Below, piece by piece: positions 1 through 11,942 of a stretch of 64,000 nt of DNA. The stretch is from positions 37,419,239-37,483,238 of the forward strand of contig CM043966.1 of the NCBI GenBank assembly GCA_014529385.2, written 5' to 3'. Positions within the stretch are counted from its first letter, which is position 1; each line of letters starts with the position of its first letter. The DNA comes from Adiantum capillus-veneris. Lineage: Eukaryota > Streptophyta > Polypodiopsida > Polypodiales > Pteridaceae. The position numbers and the translations under genes are program-made. Below the pieces are notes generated by a model that saw only the letters and a list, made by a program, of their open reading frames with translations, was not told the origin of the DNA and made no database searches.

Positions 1-830
1 TGATACATGGAGGGTCTCTCCTTCCTTGAAAATTTTAAGCTGCTTCATATATAGTATAGATGGTAGGTGCCCCAAAACTCAAAGAAGATTAGTTTTATGT
101 TACACATGCCCCTTACACAATCAAAATTGCATTTGAATATTAAGAAAGCCACCAAAAAAATCATGAAAGTGCTAAATTTAACCAAAAATTAGGATTAGGC
201 AATCCTTGTTATGACTAATCCTTGTAATTTAGTCATAATGTTCAACTTTAACGCTTAAACCTTCCTAGAGACATTAGAAAAGATTGAGGACTACTAAGGC
301 TAATCCTCGAGCAATCTAAACCTCACAAACATGAATATACTGTTCAATTTCAAACTCTCAAATAATTCAAAAAAAATGCTCACTTAAGTGTTAACTCTAT
401 TGTAGGAATGGATACACATCTATACTATACTTTATACTCTTCATTAAAGAGCTGAAGAAAATGCTGAGAAATTAATATTTCCACATGGCACACATTGGTT
501 CACTTCAAAAATATAGAAAATCTTTTAAAACATCTAAAATGTAAAAGTGAAGGGTAAGATTGTAAGAAATGAAAAGCCTTCTCTACTCTATACGGAGTAA
601 ATGTGCCAGCATGAGTGCACTTCACAAAAATTCACAAAAGTAAGGTAATTTTGGGGGGGGTTTTTCTACTAAATACAAATCTCTCTTTCTGAAGGTATAT
701 TTGGTTTTGTCTTTTCAAAGGTTCTTTTTAAAACCAATATTGATAGTTTTTAGAAAATTGTGAAAGTTTGTATTTCAAATTTTCAAAAATTAACTACTCT
801 TTCTTAACGTGCTAGAAAGATTGTTGAACA
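1..830. other. AT-rich intergenic DNA, no gene seen
   Basis: No long open frame, splice-linked exon set or recognisable element end is visible. The stretch is AT-rich with short A and T runs. Confidence 0.6.
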
Positions 831-902
831 TTGGGGAACTTTATGTGTCAACCAGAAATGTTATCCTCCCTCTCTCCCCCTAAGAGTTGTTGGCTGTTGC
901 AA

Positions 903-904
<2 letters not shown>

Positions 905-942
<38 letters not shown>

Positions 943-1090
943 CGCGTGTGCGCGCGCATCCATGCACACAAGCGAGAGAGACACTAACAAAAATGCAAAC
1001 ATTAGGTAGAGGGGGGCTTGCTTGCTTACAACAAAGCTGGGTCATCCATGTGCTAGCTCTAGATACATGTCAAGTTTGTCACACACACAC

Positions 1091-1140
<50 letters not shown>

Positions 1141-1169
1141 AGGGAGGGGGGGGGGGGGGGGGGGGGGGG
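905..1169. repeat. Compound microsatellite (GT)n, (GA)n and G-tract
   Basis: A (GT)n run occupies about 905-938, a (GA)n run about 1094-1134, and an almost pure G tract follows to 1169. Open frames across it code only for CV, RE and G runs and are not genes. The G tract abuts a retroelement LTR fragment that begins at about 1171. Confidence 0.95.
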
Positions 1170-1170
1170 T

Positions 1171-1434
1171 TTGTCAAAGAGCAAGGCTACCTAATGGAGC
1201 TTAAATACTTTAGGGTTAGCTTCATTAAGGACCTCCAAAGGTTAGTGTAAAAGTCCTTAGACCTTAGGTTAAGCTAGGCCTATGCTTGATGATTAAAATG
1301 TATGTGATGCTTTTGATAACTAAGGTGCATGCTTAAGCTAGGCATGAGATTGAAAAGTCAAATCAATCCCTAGAAGAAGGGGACGAGCCCTTGAAGCTAG
1401 GGACATGAGTAAGAGAGAGTCCATACTCTTGCTA
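1171..1434 (+). repeat. Ty3/gypsy LTR fragment (family of the 36703 element)
   Basis: The segment matches the inside of the LTRs at 36703-37957 and 42142-43748, for example the shared text AGGGTTAGCTTCATTAA and TAAGCTAGGCCTATGCTTG. The true LTR ends (TGTCATAAAA at the start, CCATTACA at the end) are missing, so this is a relic broken at both sides. Its left edge coincides with the G tract. Confidence 0.8.
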
Positions 1435-1437
1435 CAT

Positions 1438-3180
1438 TAAACATCTGATGTGGAACTTAAAAACTTTCCTCCTTCATTTACTTTCAATTGCGCTTTTTTG
1501 GAGTCAACTTTTTTGAGACAACCTTTGTCGATTTTTCAGGTATGTTGATGATGAAATTTTTTTGTGGTGATTTGTCTTCCTTTGTTTGTGTCTTTGCATG
1601 GTGTTCCATGACATACCTATTTGTCTTGCCTATTCTTCTTAAACTTTGCGTTAATTTCCTTCAACACCTTTATTGTAAAACAGGGAGTTATGTCATAGCC
1701 ATCCTCATCACAAAACGTCGTAGGGGTGATCTCATTGACACACGCATCTAAGGTGGCCAAAATTTGAGCCCACTCTAGGGGTAGCATTCTTTCTTCTAGG
1801 AAAGGTTCAGGTACATAGTTGGGATCTTCAAATGACCTATGCTCTTTGCCCTCATCTTTTGCAATACTGTCACAAGACAAAGCTCCGCACATCCATAAAT
1901 GATCTTTAAAGTTCAACCAGGCAGGTACTTCAAACTCTGCAGCAGTTGCCAAATCAAAATCTTACATGCTGATGGTCTCGGCTTGTCAATACGTAACCAT
2001 GCGGTGCGGTGCAAAGAGATGAAATTTGATAGCAAGAGGGAGCTCATGATGTACATATAAAACCTTATCTTCTTATTAACGATAATAGAACCTCCCTTCA
2101 AAACCTTTCAAAAATGAATTTTTTACCTCGGCTAAGGGTCTTATATGTACAAAGGCTAAAACTACTTCAAAATAAAGTGACCTATCCAGGAAAACTTGTC
2201 TAATCTTATGATACAGCTTGGAAGCTCATAGCCCCGGATTCCGCATAAATGAAAAGTGAACTAAGATCTAATGGTTTTTGACAAGAAATTCACATCTTTG
2301 TGCTACGCAGGTTCACAAAGACCTTTCGAGCATCTCGTTCTCTTGAAAAAGCATCTCTTGTTGGAATCTTCCAACAGTCACAAAATTACCACATATGATT
2401 GCTAATGCAAAAGTTGTGAAGAGATAAAGAGGTATGGGTTAAGGTTTTTTCCATGATTGGGAATAGAAGCCAAAAGACATGGCAAGATCTTATACAAGTG
2501 AAAAGAAGCTCTTTGGATGAGGAATCTTGTCCCTCTAGTATGTATAATCCTTTAACAGGTACCAAAGGGTCACCTGAGAGATGGAAATCTAAGCAACTAA
2601 TAGTGTCAAAGATCTTGGATGCCAGGGATTATCCCAATTATGATGCCGATGGATCTTGTTTCTTGTACCGGGATGAAGGCAATTAAGACGAGCTTGAAAT
2701 TGAGCTCAATGAGGATGAATGAGCCTTTGTAAGAGAGAAAACAAAGCGTAACCTATGGAAATTGTAGTTCAGAGGGTTCACTTGAGAGAGGTGCAATAAC
2801 ACACTCTACTTTAGCCAAAGAGAGGAGAGAGTTGTAAGATCAACAACAAAGGACTATGCTTGATTCCATCCCAAAGGATCTAAATTGTCCTTAGGAAGGT
2901 CCCATGCTAGTCTTATATACAACTATGCAAGGACTTTTGTAACTATGCCAATTTTGGCATAGTTGCATTAGTAACATCTTACAGGTTACCATGCTTTGCA
3001 TGACCACAACATTAGTTACATGCATCTATCTTTGATTTCACCATCGTAAAAAATGACACCAAGCTAACGAATGTTACCAAGGTTTTTTTTTGTATGCATT
3101 AGCTCCATTCATACAGGTTACCTTCCCCTAAAAACTATGTATGCATAAAAAATGGTAGTCTGGCTTCACATTTAGTTGAA
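1438..3180. other. Unrecognised DNA with short open frames
   Basis: Two modest frames occur: 1617-1952 minus (111 codons, acidic with a DEDGYD stretch) and 2453-2686 plus (77 codons). I recognise neither, and they do not join through obvious splice sites. Given the surroundings they are probably retroelement debris. No RNA gene is visible. Confidence 0.4.
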
Positions 3181-3185
3181 GGTGA

Positions 3186-3186
<1 letters not shown>

Positions 3187-3241
<55 letters not shown>
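3187..3241. repeat. (CT)n microsatellite
   Basis: An almost pure CT dinucleotide run lies just upstream of the truncated copia element. Confidence 0.95.
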
Positions 3242-3245
<4 letters not shown>

Positions 3246-3270
3246 GGAGGATGGATTACGCACTCGTAAG

Positions 3271-3326
3271 ACTAAAGTAGAATACCCTTTCTATCGCCCA
3301 AGAGTGGTAGATTGGTCATCTTTTCC
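3271..3326 (+). mobile_element. Possible tRNA-like (SINE) head fragment
   Basis: The text CTATCGCCCA...GGTAGATTGGTCAT resembles 12549-12585, where a Pol III A-box-like stretch (GATAGATTGGTTATG) is followed about 30 bases later by a B-box-like GAGTTCAACTCC. Here only the A-box part is present before the copia gag start. The SINE reading is an inference from weak motif matches. Confidence 0.25.
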
Positions 3327-6300
3327 ATGGCTGACAAAAACACAGATGTGTTCAAGATGTTTGCTGTTGAGGACAGGTTGGATGGGGACAATTACCCTAT
3401 GTGGGCTTATATGATGCAACATGTTCTTATGTCAAAGGGCGTCTAGAATATTGTGTAGGGCAATGATGTACGTCCTAGTTCTGAGGATGTAGGCGATGTT
3501 GAGGATGTTGCAGGTCTTGCTGCAAGAATTGCTGCTATTAGAGTTGTTTTGCCTACGGTAGAACAAGCTCATTGGGATGTAAAGGATGCGCAGGCTTATA
3601 CATTGATTGTGTTTTCTAAGAAGGGCACCATTACTCCTCACATTCGTTCAACGAAATTTGCAAAACAGCCTTGGGATATTCTAGCAGGTCATTATGCAAG
3701 CCGCAATGAGGCTAAAATTGCTTTGCTATGTAAAGAGCTGGAATCGAAGATTATGCATGAGGAAGATGATATGGACACTTTCCTTGCTAGTGTCAAGGAT
3801 ATTAATGAGCAAATTACTTCTACAGGTGAAGTCATTTCAAACAATTCCCTTGTGTAGACTATTCTTGATGCCTTACCAGATTCTTACCAGACTTTTGCTA
3901 GTACTTGGTGACTTATGGCCCAAGGAAATCCTGAAGTTGTCAAGTTTGATGCATTATGCACATTGCTGTTGCAAGAGTCACTTTCTAGAAAAAATAGGAC
4001 TAGACAGCGTGCAATTGAACAGGCTTTTATTGCTTCTCAAAAGAAAGGGTGGTAACAGCAATGCAGTCACTTCTTATGGTTCTGCTGCAAGTGGCAAAAA
4101 TTCAGTTCCTAATGCTTCTGTTGGCAGTAATTCGTATGGAAATTCTGGTGATAAGGGGAAAAAGAAGATGTGTTGCCATTATTGTAAAGCTAATGATCAC
4201 TTGATCAAGCAGTGGGCTAAGCTGAAGGCCAAAGAGGCTAAGAAGAAAGAGGGTGGTTCCACTGCAAATGCTGGTTTCACTAGAAATGCAGCCATTGTTG
4301 AGTCTTCTGTGAAAGGAGACTGTGATGCTGATGTTGATACAAAATGGGATTTTAGTGCAGAGTGCACTTTGTCGATTGCTGCAAATTCACATGTGTGGTA
4401 TTTTGGCAGTGGTGCTACAAAGCACATTACCTCACATCATGAATTGTTCACCTCTCTCGAGTCTGTCCCTCATGGGAATTCAGTCACTTGTGCCAACAAT
4501 GCCTCTTATCCTGTTCAGGGACTTGGGAAGATTGTGCTTACTGTTGTAAATGGCAGTTCTTTCACACTTTTTAATGCACTTTATGTACCTGGGACCAAGA
4601 AGAATCTTTTGTATGTATCTGCACTTGCTAGACTTGGACTTGTAGTCAAATTTGTGGATGATAGATGTACAGTTCATGATCTCAGTTTTGTTGATGAAAT
4701 TGTTGCATCTGGCCTTTTGTGTCGTGGGCTGTATAAGCTCACTTTGTATGACAAGTGTGGCCAACATTTTGCAAATGCAGTTGCAGATTCAAGGACTGTT
4801 TCAAATGCAAAATTGTGGCATGCACGTTTTGGGCATCTGAATTTTGTCACTTTGGTGCGTTTGCAAAATCCTGGTATGGTTGCTTCTTTGCCGCCTCTTG
4901 AAGCCCCTGCCAAACATGTTTGTGAAGGCTGTATTTTGGGTAAGATGCAGCGTTTGAAGTTTCCAAAGGATGGTTCAGTTAGGGCCACATGCAGGTTGCA
5001 GCTAGTGCATAGTGATGTTTGTGGGCCCATGCAAACTCCATCCTTGGACAATTACCTTTACTTCGTGACTTTCATTGATGATTACTCCAGGCATGCATGG
5101 GTATTTCCACTTAAAGCAAAGTTCGAAGTTTTTATGTGCTTTGAGCAATTTCTGGCTATGGCTCAAAAAGTCTCAAAATGTACTATGGACACCCTCCGTT
5201 CCAATCGAGGGGGGGAGTATATGTCTCATGAATTTAATGCATTTCAGGCTGGTGTTGCTGAGAAGAAAAACATGTCACTTACAAAAATGGCACGATGTGT
5301 GGTCAAAAGTCAATTTTTGCCGCATTCTTTTTGGCTTGAGGCCATCATGTGTGCCACTTATGTACTTAACAAGAGTCCTACAAAAGCTTTGCAGTCCATT
5401 ACTCCATATGAAGCATGGCATGATAGAAAGCCTTCTATTGTGTACATGTGTGTTTTTGGTTGTTTGGCATATGCTTTGGTGCCACAAACACAACATAAAA
5501 AGTTGGATGATAAGGCTATCAAATGTATTTTTACTGGTTATAGTGCTGAAATCAAAGGTTACATGTTGTATCATTCCCCAAACAAAGCATATTCTGGTTT
5601 CATGGGATGTAGTGTTTGTGGAAGATTCTATTCAGCCCTTGTTGTCATGTACTAGAGACAATAATGTAAGCTCACAGGACATTTATGACATATTGTTGCC
5701 TCTTTTCAGTGCTGGAAGTTCAAATGTAAATTCCAATAAGGCAAATGTACAGCCTATGGGGGTTTCCAAAAATGTTTCAGATCAGCCTATTACTGATGCA
5801 GATGTACATGATGTACTTGATGAGGAAAGGGCTGAAAATGAGTAGTCTAGAGGTATGCCAAAATGGCTTGTGCATACTTTGTGTGACAGTAAATTGGATG
5901 CACCTTTGTCTAGTCGTACTCGTTCAGGCTCTTACCATGCATCTTATGCATCAGATTGTTATGCTTTGGCTGTGTCTAGCTTGCATTATGTTGAGGAACC
6001 TCTCTCTTTTGATAAAGCACAGAATTCAAAAAATTGGATGGCTGCCATGCAATGAGAATATAATGCACTTATAGAAAATGACATATGGACTTTAGGTGAT
6101 TTGCCTCTTGGAAAAAAGGCCATTGGTACGAAGTGGGTTTACAAGTTGAAACGCAAGCCGGATGGTTAGATTAATCGCCATAAGGCTCGACTTGTTGCAA
6201 AGGGTTATGCACAACAAAAAGTCATAGATTATGAAGTGACTTTTGCTCCCACTTATCGTATGACTACTGTGTGTTTTCTATGTGCATTAGCAGTTCATTT

Positions 6301-7533
6301 TGGTTGATATGTACATCAATCAGACATGTTACTGCTTTCTTGAATGGTGACATATTTGAGGAAGTTTATGTAACGCAACCTCGCAGTTTTGTCAAGAAAG
6401 GACAAGAGGACAAAGTGTGTAGATGTAAGAAGGCTTTGTATGGGTTGAAGCAATCTCTTCATGCCTGGTATGAGAAGGCTGACACTCATTTGGTCAAACG
6501 AGGCTTTCGTAACATTCGAACAGAAAGCACATTGTATGTAAAGTGTGAGGTTGATGTACTTCTCATTGTTGTTCTTTATGTGGATGATTTGCTGATAACA
6601 GGTCCCAATGAGGCACATATTGCTGAATTTAAGGCTGATTTGAATGCTACTTTCAAGATGAAAGATTTGGGGATGTTGCATCATTACTTGGGCATATAAT
6701 TTAAGCAGTGTGATGGTGGTAGTGCCTTGTGTCACAAAAGTTACATATAGACATTGCTATGTAAGTTTGGACTTGAGGATTACAAACCCATTGCCACTCC
6801 CATGGAAATAGGTTTGAAGTTGAGTCTACATGATGCTGGCGATCCTGTTGATGTCACTCTTTACCAAACTGTTGTTGGCTGCCTCATTTATGTATGCAAC
6901 ACAAGGCCGGATATTGAGTTTGTTGTCTCACATGTCAACAGATTTATGCATAGCCCAGGGTCTAAGAATTGAGAGGATGTCAAGAGGATTTTTTGCTACC
7001 TTAGTGGCACTTTACATCTTGGCTTGTTTTATCCCAAGGGGGGATCATTGCTGCTGGATTTACATGCTTTTTCGAACTCAGATTGGGCTGGTTGTTTTGA
7101 CATGCGAGTGTCCACAAGTGGTTTTTGTTTCATGCTTGGCAGTTTATGTATATCAGGGTTGAGCAAGAAGCAACCTAGTGTGGCCACTTCTAGTTGTGAG
7201 GCTGAGTACAGGGCAGTCTTCACAACTACAGTTGAGTGTGTATGGCTCAGATGCCCTATGGATGATTTGGGTGTTGGACAGGATACTGCCGACACTATCT
7301 ACACTGATAGTCAAAGCGCATTCGCAGTTGCGAGGAACCCAATTTTTCATGCTCGCACAAAGCACATTGAGGTGCATTACCCTTATGTCAGGGAGAGGCT
7401 CTCAGGAGGAGAGATCAGCTTGGCTTATGTGCCAACACAAGACAATCTTGAAGACCTTTTCACAAAGGCATTGTCTCGTGAGAAGCTCAAAGCTTTCCTC
7501 AAAGCTTTGGGCTTACTCCCCTTTGTGGGCTGA
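3327..7533 (+). pseudogene. Copia gag-pol pseudogene
   Basis: Gag starts MADKNTD and reads to about 4045 through several stops and a frameshift. A zinc knuckle follows near 4170, but its last cysteine is replaced by tryptophan (CCHYC...H...W). The protease catalytic motif is damaged (FGSGATKH; element 2 retains FDSGSTKH). The integrase has the LWHARFGHL...CEGC pre-domain and the first catalytic Asp (HSDVCGPM). The second Asp is Asn (LRSNRGGEY), and sequence before GVAEKKN is missing. The RT keeps LYVDDLLITG near 6580. RNase H keeps SDWAGC and the DLFTKAL tail and ends at 7533. Many stops and frameshifts make it non-functional. Confidence 0.92.
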
Positions 7534-7608
7534 TCATGTCCTTAGGGCATGGCACTTCCCTTTACTCATGTGACAGCCCTCGTTCACCGCATCACTCCAT
7601 GGGCGATT

Positions 7609-7702
7609 TGTTACCATATACATGTGGTAGTGATGTGTGTGAACACACTAGGACCACCGGGGCATTTTTTCCCTCTTTAGGAGGTTTTTTCCCCCGTGCA
7701 TT
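7609..7702 (+). repeat. Copia element 1 3' LTR, left part
   Basis: It starts TGTTACCATATACATGTGG, the reverse complement of the right ends of the copia 2 LTRs (17310 and 21589). It breaks off at 7702 where the CACTA terminal repeat begins. A polypurine-like GGGCGATT precedes it. Confidence 0.9.
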
Positions 7703-7714
7703 CACTACAAGAGG
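7703..7714 (+). repeat. CACTA terminal inverted repeat, left
   Basis: CACTACAAGAGG is identical over 12 bases to the inverted right end and preceded by target duplication ATT. The CACTACAAG start is the standard plant CACTA terminus. Confidence 0.95.
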
Positions 7715-7734
7715 TTGTGTGCTCTTGTTACGCT

Positions 7735-7945
7735 GTTAGCGACGGAAATACACTGGGTTTTTATAACCCCCGGCGTCGCTAAAACCGTCGCTAATAGCGT
7801 CGCTACGAGAGCATCGCTATATGCGTCGCTATATAGAGACTCTCATAGAGACGCTCATAGCGACGTTTACACAGAAGTCTATAGCGACGCTCATAGCGAT
7901 GCTACAGAGCCATAAATAGCGACGGTTATAGCGACGCCCGAGAGA
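7735..7945. repeat. CACTA subterminal repeat array
   Basis: There are about ten copies, in both orientations, of a TAGCGACG / CGTCGCTA core, often separated by 8-20 bases. In En/Spm elements such subterminal arrays are the binding sites of the TnpA protein. That role is inferred from the family. Matching cores occur at 13303-13385 next to the other terminus. Confidence 0.85.
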
Positions 7946-8317
7946 AAGTTTTTTTGGTGACAGGGCATTGAATGCCCTGCCACCCATCAACCATATTGTA
8001 CTTGATTCACTTTTTAAAAAAAGTGCAAGGGTAGATAATAGACCCAAAATAGTCACCCACAAGACGCATTGTTTGCAAAATTGACAAGCATAAAATTGAC
8101 AATTGTACACATCATAGGCAAAATGAATTGATTGGCAAATGTAATAATGACAATTGTACAACATCACAGACATAAAGAATTGATTGGCAAAATGAACTGC
8201 GGTGACAAATGTAATAATATACATGGTTCAAAAAGACGTATAAAATCCGTCTCATGATACATAAGCTATGAGAAACCCTAAACTAATGCTATCTAGATAC
8301 GGGTAAACTGACGTCGT
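7946..8317. other. Non-coding 3' flank of the TnpA-like gene
   Basis: AT-rich DNA between the subterminal array and the stop codon of the Transposase_24-like gene. It probably holds the 3' UTR of that minus-strand gene. A short repeated phrase (GAATTGATTGGCAAA, near 8123 and 8177) marks an old local duplication. Confidence 0.4.
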
Positions 8318-9627
8318 CTAGTCAGACGTCTCATCGCATCCAAGCGGCGTATCTATCGGATTCTGCAAAAAAAGACAATAAGACAGCTTTCAGTAAGTAT
8401 AAACATATAACGACATTTATAAAACAATACAAAAAATAGAAAAGAGTAAACCCTAATACTAACCATGCCGCCGCGAGAACTGAGAATGTCCATCAGGGCG
8501 TTTAAGCCCTTCCTGCGTGCGTTCTCGCGCTCGTACGGTGTGGGATCACGTCCTGTCATCGACCACTGTCAAAACATACAAAGATTTCATTATGTTAGAA
8601 TTAAAAAACTCATAAACCCTAAACTATCGAACATAAAGAGCAATGCGAAAACACTTACAAAATCGGCCTCAAATGATGCCCATCCACCGCTCCCCAAGTG
8701 GTGCGAGCTCCCTGCCTCTCCTCGCGCTCTGGCTGCATCCTTTTGTTGCTTCCACTTGTCGGAATTCTCGTGCGCTGCTTTCTTCGCATTCTTCCAATCT
8801 TCTTTGGCCAGTCAATCTGGCCTGTTCCACCCATGCTTGATTGCTTTTTGCACTTCGGAACGCTTGTGTTTGCAGTATTCGCGCATTCGAATCTTCATCA
8901 GGTCTTCATTGAAGCGCTGATCCCGTGTTGGAACGGGAAACTCATCATGAAGTATGCTGATGACTCTGTCTTTTAAATCACTTGGTACTTCACTCCATTT
9001 GTTTAGTATGTAGTGTCTAAACAGCTGAGAGCAAAGACCACGCATGCGCGAGATCACCTTCTTGCCGTCATCATCCATGATGATGCCGCCGCTGAAGTCG
9101 ACGAAGTAAGGCAAGCCCTCTGGCCGGTGACGCGTGAACCTGGGTGTCCCGGCAAGGGTCTCTAGCGGCGTGTCGATGGGGGTACGGACGTCAGGTGTCT
9201 CCACCGGCGTCTGGGCCCCGAAGCGAGGAGTGTCGAGTGGGGTGGCTCCTGGCGGAGTAGGTAGAGGTGTGTAGCTGCTAGGAACAGTCAGCCGCGCAAA
9301 ACCTGGCGTAGATGGCGATGCTGTGGCTGGTGTGGGGGCGGGAAAAGAAGGGGAGGGTAAAGAGCCTCGTCGAACACGAGGCGGTGTGGAGGCATCGGCG
9401 GCGGAATCCCCACAACAACCGCCACCGCCACCACTAGAGCGCCGGTGTCTAGACGAGTGTGAAGATCGTCTCGTCGACACCGAAGCTTCGGAGCGCGCCG
9501 AATGCTCTGAAAGAGAGGGAGATGCGGATGGAGTAGGAACGCATGATGATGCGCCAGAGCGATGACGCTCCACGTACCACTGTCTCTGCTGCAGTGACAA
9601 AGAAGAAAGAAACTCCTCATCATCCAT
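8318..9627 (-). pseudogene. Transposase_24 / TnpA-like gene of the CACTA element
   Basis: Three exons join in frame: 9627-8659, 8565-8464 and 8362-8318, with donors GTAAGT and GTTAGT and acceptors GACAG and TTGCAG. The protein starts MDDEEFLSSLSLQQRQW after a TTTAATGCAG acceptor-like site. A Ser/Pro/Thr-rich region with repeated TP motifs follows (residues about 30-170). A C-terminal domain carries SRMRGLCSQLFRHYI, W-K-N-A-K, and then HHLGSGGWASFEADF. These features and the position downstream of TnpD match plant transposase family PF03004 (TnpA/Ptta-like DNA-binding proteins). One in-frame TGA at 8812-8814 interrupts an otherwise open frame just before LAKEDWKNA. The family call rests on remembered pattern, not a search. 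Confidence 0.7.
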
Positions 9628-9899
9628 ACCTGCATTAAACACACGAATATTTAAACTTAATATTGAATGAATAGAGTAGACAATGACGCAAAGACCATTA
9701 AATACAATGACGTAATGACGCATATAAATACAATGACGCAATGAATTGATTGATAGAAGAGGCAAGTCGAAAACTCTGAATTTTCAATCAAAAGATGTGA
9801 GCGCGAGTAGAAAAGAGCGTTATACACCATGGAAGGTACTTAGAGAGCCAGAGCTTTTACAACACGGAGCAAAATTGTTCAAATACAATATTTGTGGCT

Positions 9900-11220
9900 T
9901 TAAGAGATCTCTCTCTCATCCTCGCATAACTCAGCATAACTTCCTATATCTATATAGAGCTCTCCGTTTAAACACATATCCTCTATTTCATTTTGTAGAT
10001 CCTCCGCATGCACCCCATATAGAGTAGTAGCATCTTGATGCTCGTCTGGCACCACCGCAGCGGCTTCTGATTGAGCATCTTCTCTGATCTCCTCCATTGA
10101 TGCCGTTGTGATTGGCACATGGTAGCCTTCATACGTCCTTGCACTACGAGGGGCTACCTCTATGACGTACCACCAGTTTGATGTAGACTTTGTAGGATGA
10201 AATATTACCTGCCAGAGCCACATAACTTACATGAGAGCTTTCAAGCACATAACTTGTAAAAGGGCGATGTTAACTATTTACATACTTACTTGTTCACAAT
10301 GCTCGGGTAGTACAAAAGTGTCTCTTAGGTCAGTCCATTTCTTAGTAGAATCCACCTCAAGAAAACCAGACTCTCCTCTACGCACAGTAGCGTTGCGACC
10401 CTCCATGATTATCTTGAACCATTGCATGTCGAACAAGTCGACAAAAAATCCTCTGTAATCGATCCTCAAAATCTCTTGTAGCGTGCCGAAGTAAGTGAGT
10501 TCCGCCACCACAGGATCTGCATCAGAGGAACGTCGTCGACTAGACTGTTCAAATTTTGCCATGATTCCACAATCTTGAGTAAAACGCTTTTTGAAGATCC
10601 GTTCCACCCTAAAATGTCGACCTTTACACCATGCTGCTGTGTATGACTTATACTACAACGAACAAAGATTATGAGTGGCCGTTCAAACGTTTAGAAATAA
10701 AGTCACTAGCTAGTCGTACATTGCAAACTTACCTTGGTCGCGCAACCCCGAGAGTACTCCCACTCTTCCTCAGTCACTTCGTCACCGCATTGTTGTGCGC
10801 TTTTCAATTGGTTGTGCAACCATCTTAAGCTCATGAATGTTGGTAGGCTCTCCAGACCCGTCGGATAGTGCATCGGTGGTCGTCTTCCCCGTCTCCACTC
10901 GATTCGTGCCCTTTGTCGCTCTTGCTTTGCATCCTCATATTGTGAAACCCACTTTTGCATCACTGGATTGTGGAGCATGCAAAATCGGTTGATTTTAGCC
11001 TCTAGATCTTCCATCATCTTCTTCTCAACACCGAGATTGCACATGACAATCCCAGATATGCGCTCATCATCTATGGTTCGCCATAGCGTGTCCCGGGCTT
11101 TATCACACATATGTGAGGCATCTTGTGGCCTCACATATGCTGCTTGACCAAAGCGCCTGCGAACACGTCTATTGGGTTGCAAGATTGCTGCTTGTTGGCC
11201 AGCGTCAGAGTCCGACGAGT
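9900..11220 (-). pseudogene. CACTA TnpD-like transposase, C-terminal part only
   Basis: Exons of about 11220-10733, 10652-10290 and 10208-9900 join in phase 0 at each junction (donors GTAAGT, acceptors TTGTAG and TGGCAG). The first exon has FCMLHNPVMQKW and WEYSRGCAT, matching the linker after the TNP2 catalytic domain in CACTA transposases. The second and third form a DUF4216-like domain: YKSYTAAWCKGRHFRVE, TQDCGIM, YFGTLQEILRIDY, then VIFHPTKSTSNWWYV. The stop is TAA at 9900-9902. The catalytic N-terminal region (Transposase_21) is missing. Upstream the frame runs into a long CT/GA microsatellite, so this cannot make an active transposase alone. Confidence 0.8.
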
Positions 11221-11233
11221 TATAATTGGCAAC

Positions 11234-11235
<2 letters not shown>

Positions 11236-11323
<88 letters not shown>
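11236..11323. repeat. (CT)n microsatellite inside the CACTA element
   Basis: A run of about 88 bases of CT lies directly upstream (minus sense) of the truncated TnpD reading frame. Replication slippage here may mark the breakpoint at which the transposase N-terminus was lost. Confidence 0.95.
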
Positions 11324-11325
<2 letters not shown>

Positions 11326-11599
11326 CTCACATTCTCTAGTCATGTCCAATCCCCGCACACCTCGGTCTAGAGGTGCACGGAGATCAGAACCACCGGGTTA
11401 TAATCTCGTCTTTATTGGTCAATACCTATATTTGTGGGTACAAGAAATCTACAGACCCACGTCTACATGATACTGCATGTAGTGGACAAAACCCCTTTGC
11501 CTCTTCTCTAGCTGTAGCACTTCACAGCATCTTAACATCTTTTCACAGTAGATCTTTTCACTGTTCGTCTAACTCTAAACCCTAAACCGTAAGTAATTC

Positions 11600-11755
11600 T
11601 TGCGTGGACTCGATCTAACGTAGATAAGCGTAAATCTAAATAAACGTAAATCTAACTAAAAATAAACCTAAATCTAATTTAACGTAAGTCTACATCTAAC
11701 CTAATCTTTAACGTCTTTTGGGATAGTTTCCTACGACGTTAAAACTCTCTTCTTC

Positions 11756-11811
<56 letters not shown>

Positions 11812-11900
11812 ACCTAAGTAAACCTAAGTCTAATCTAATATAACATAAATCTAAATCTAACGTAAATTATGTTATATTAAAAGCAAAGAACTAAACTAAC
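11600..11900. repeat. AT-rich segment, copy 1 of a duplication flanking the HIPP exon
   Basis: The text CCTAAATCTAATTTAACGTA, the following TCTACATCTAACC, and CTACGACGTTA, ending in a (GT)n run (11757-11806), recur at about 12320-12500. Many degenerate AAATCTAA units make it look like intron sequence with telomere-like low complexity. The second copy abuts the acceptor of the captured exon. Confidence 0.8.
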
Positions 11901-11942
11901 AGGGATTATAAGAACCTTAAAACTGATTTAACACATAATTTT

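Noticed and set aside
9323-9565. Plus-strand frame of 80 codons opposite the TnpA-like gene
   Set aside because: It is a shadow of the GC-rich Ser/Pro region of the minus-strand exon. The minus strand has the splice sites and domain text.
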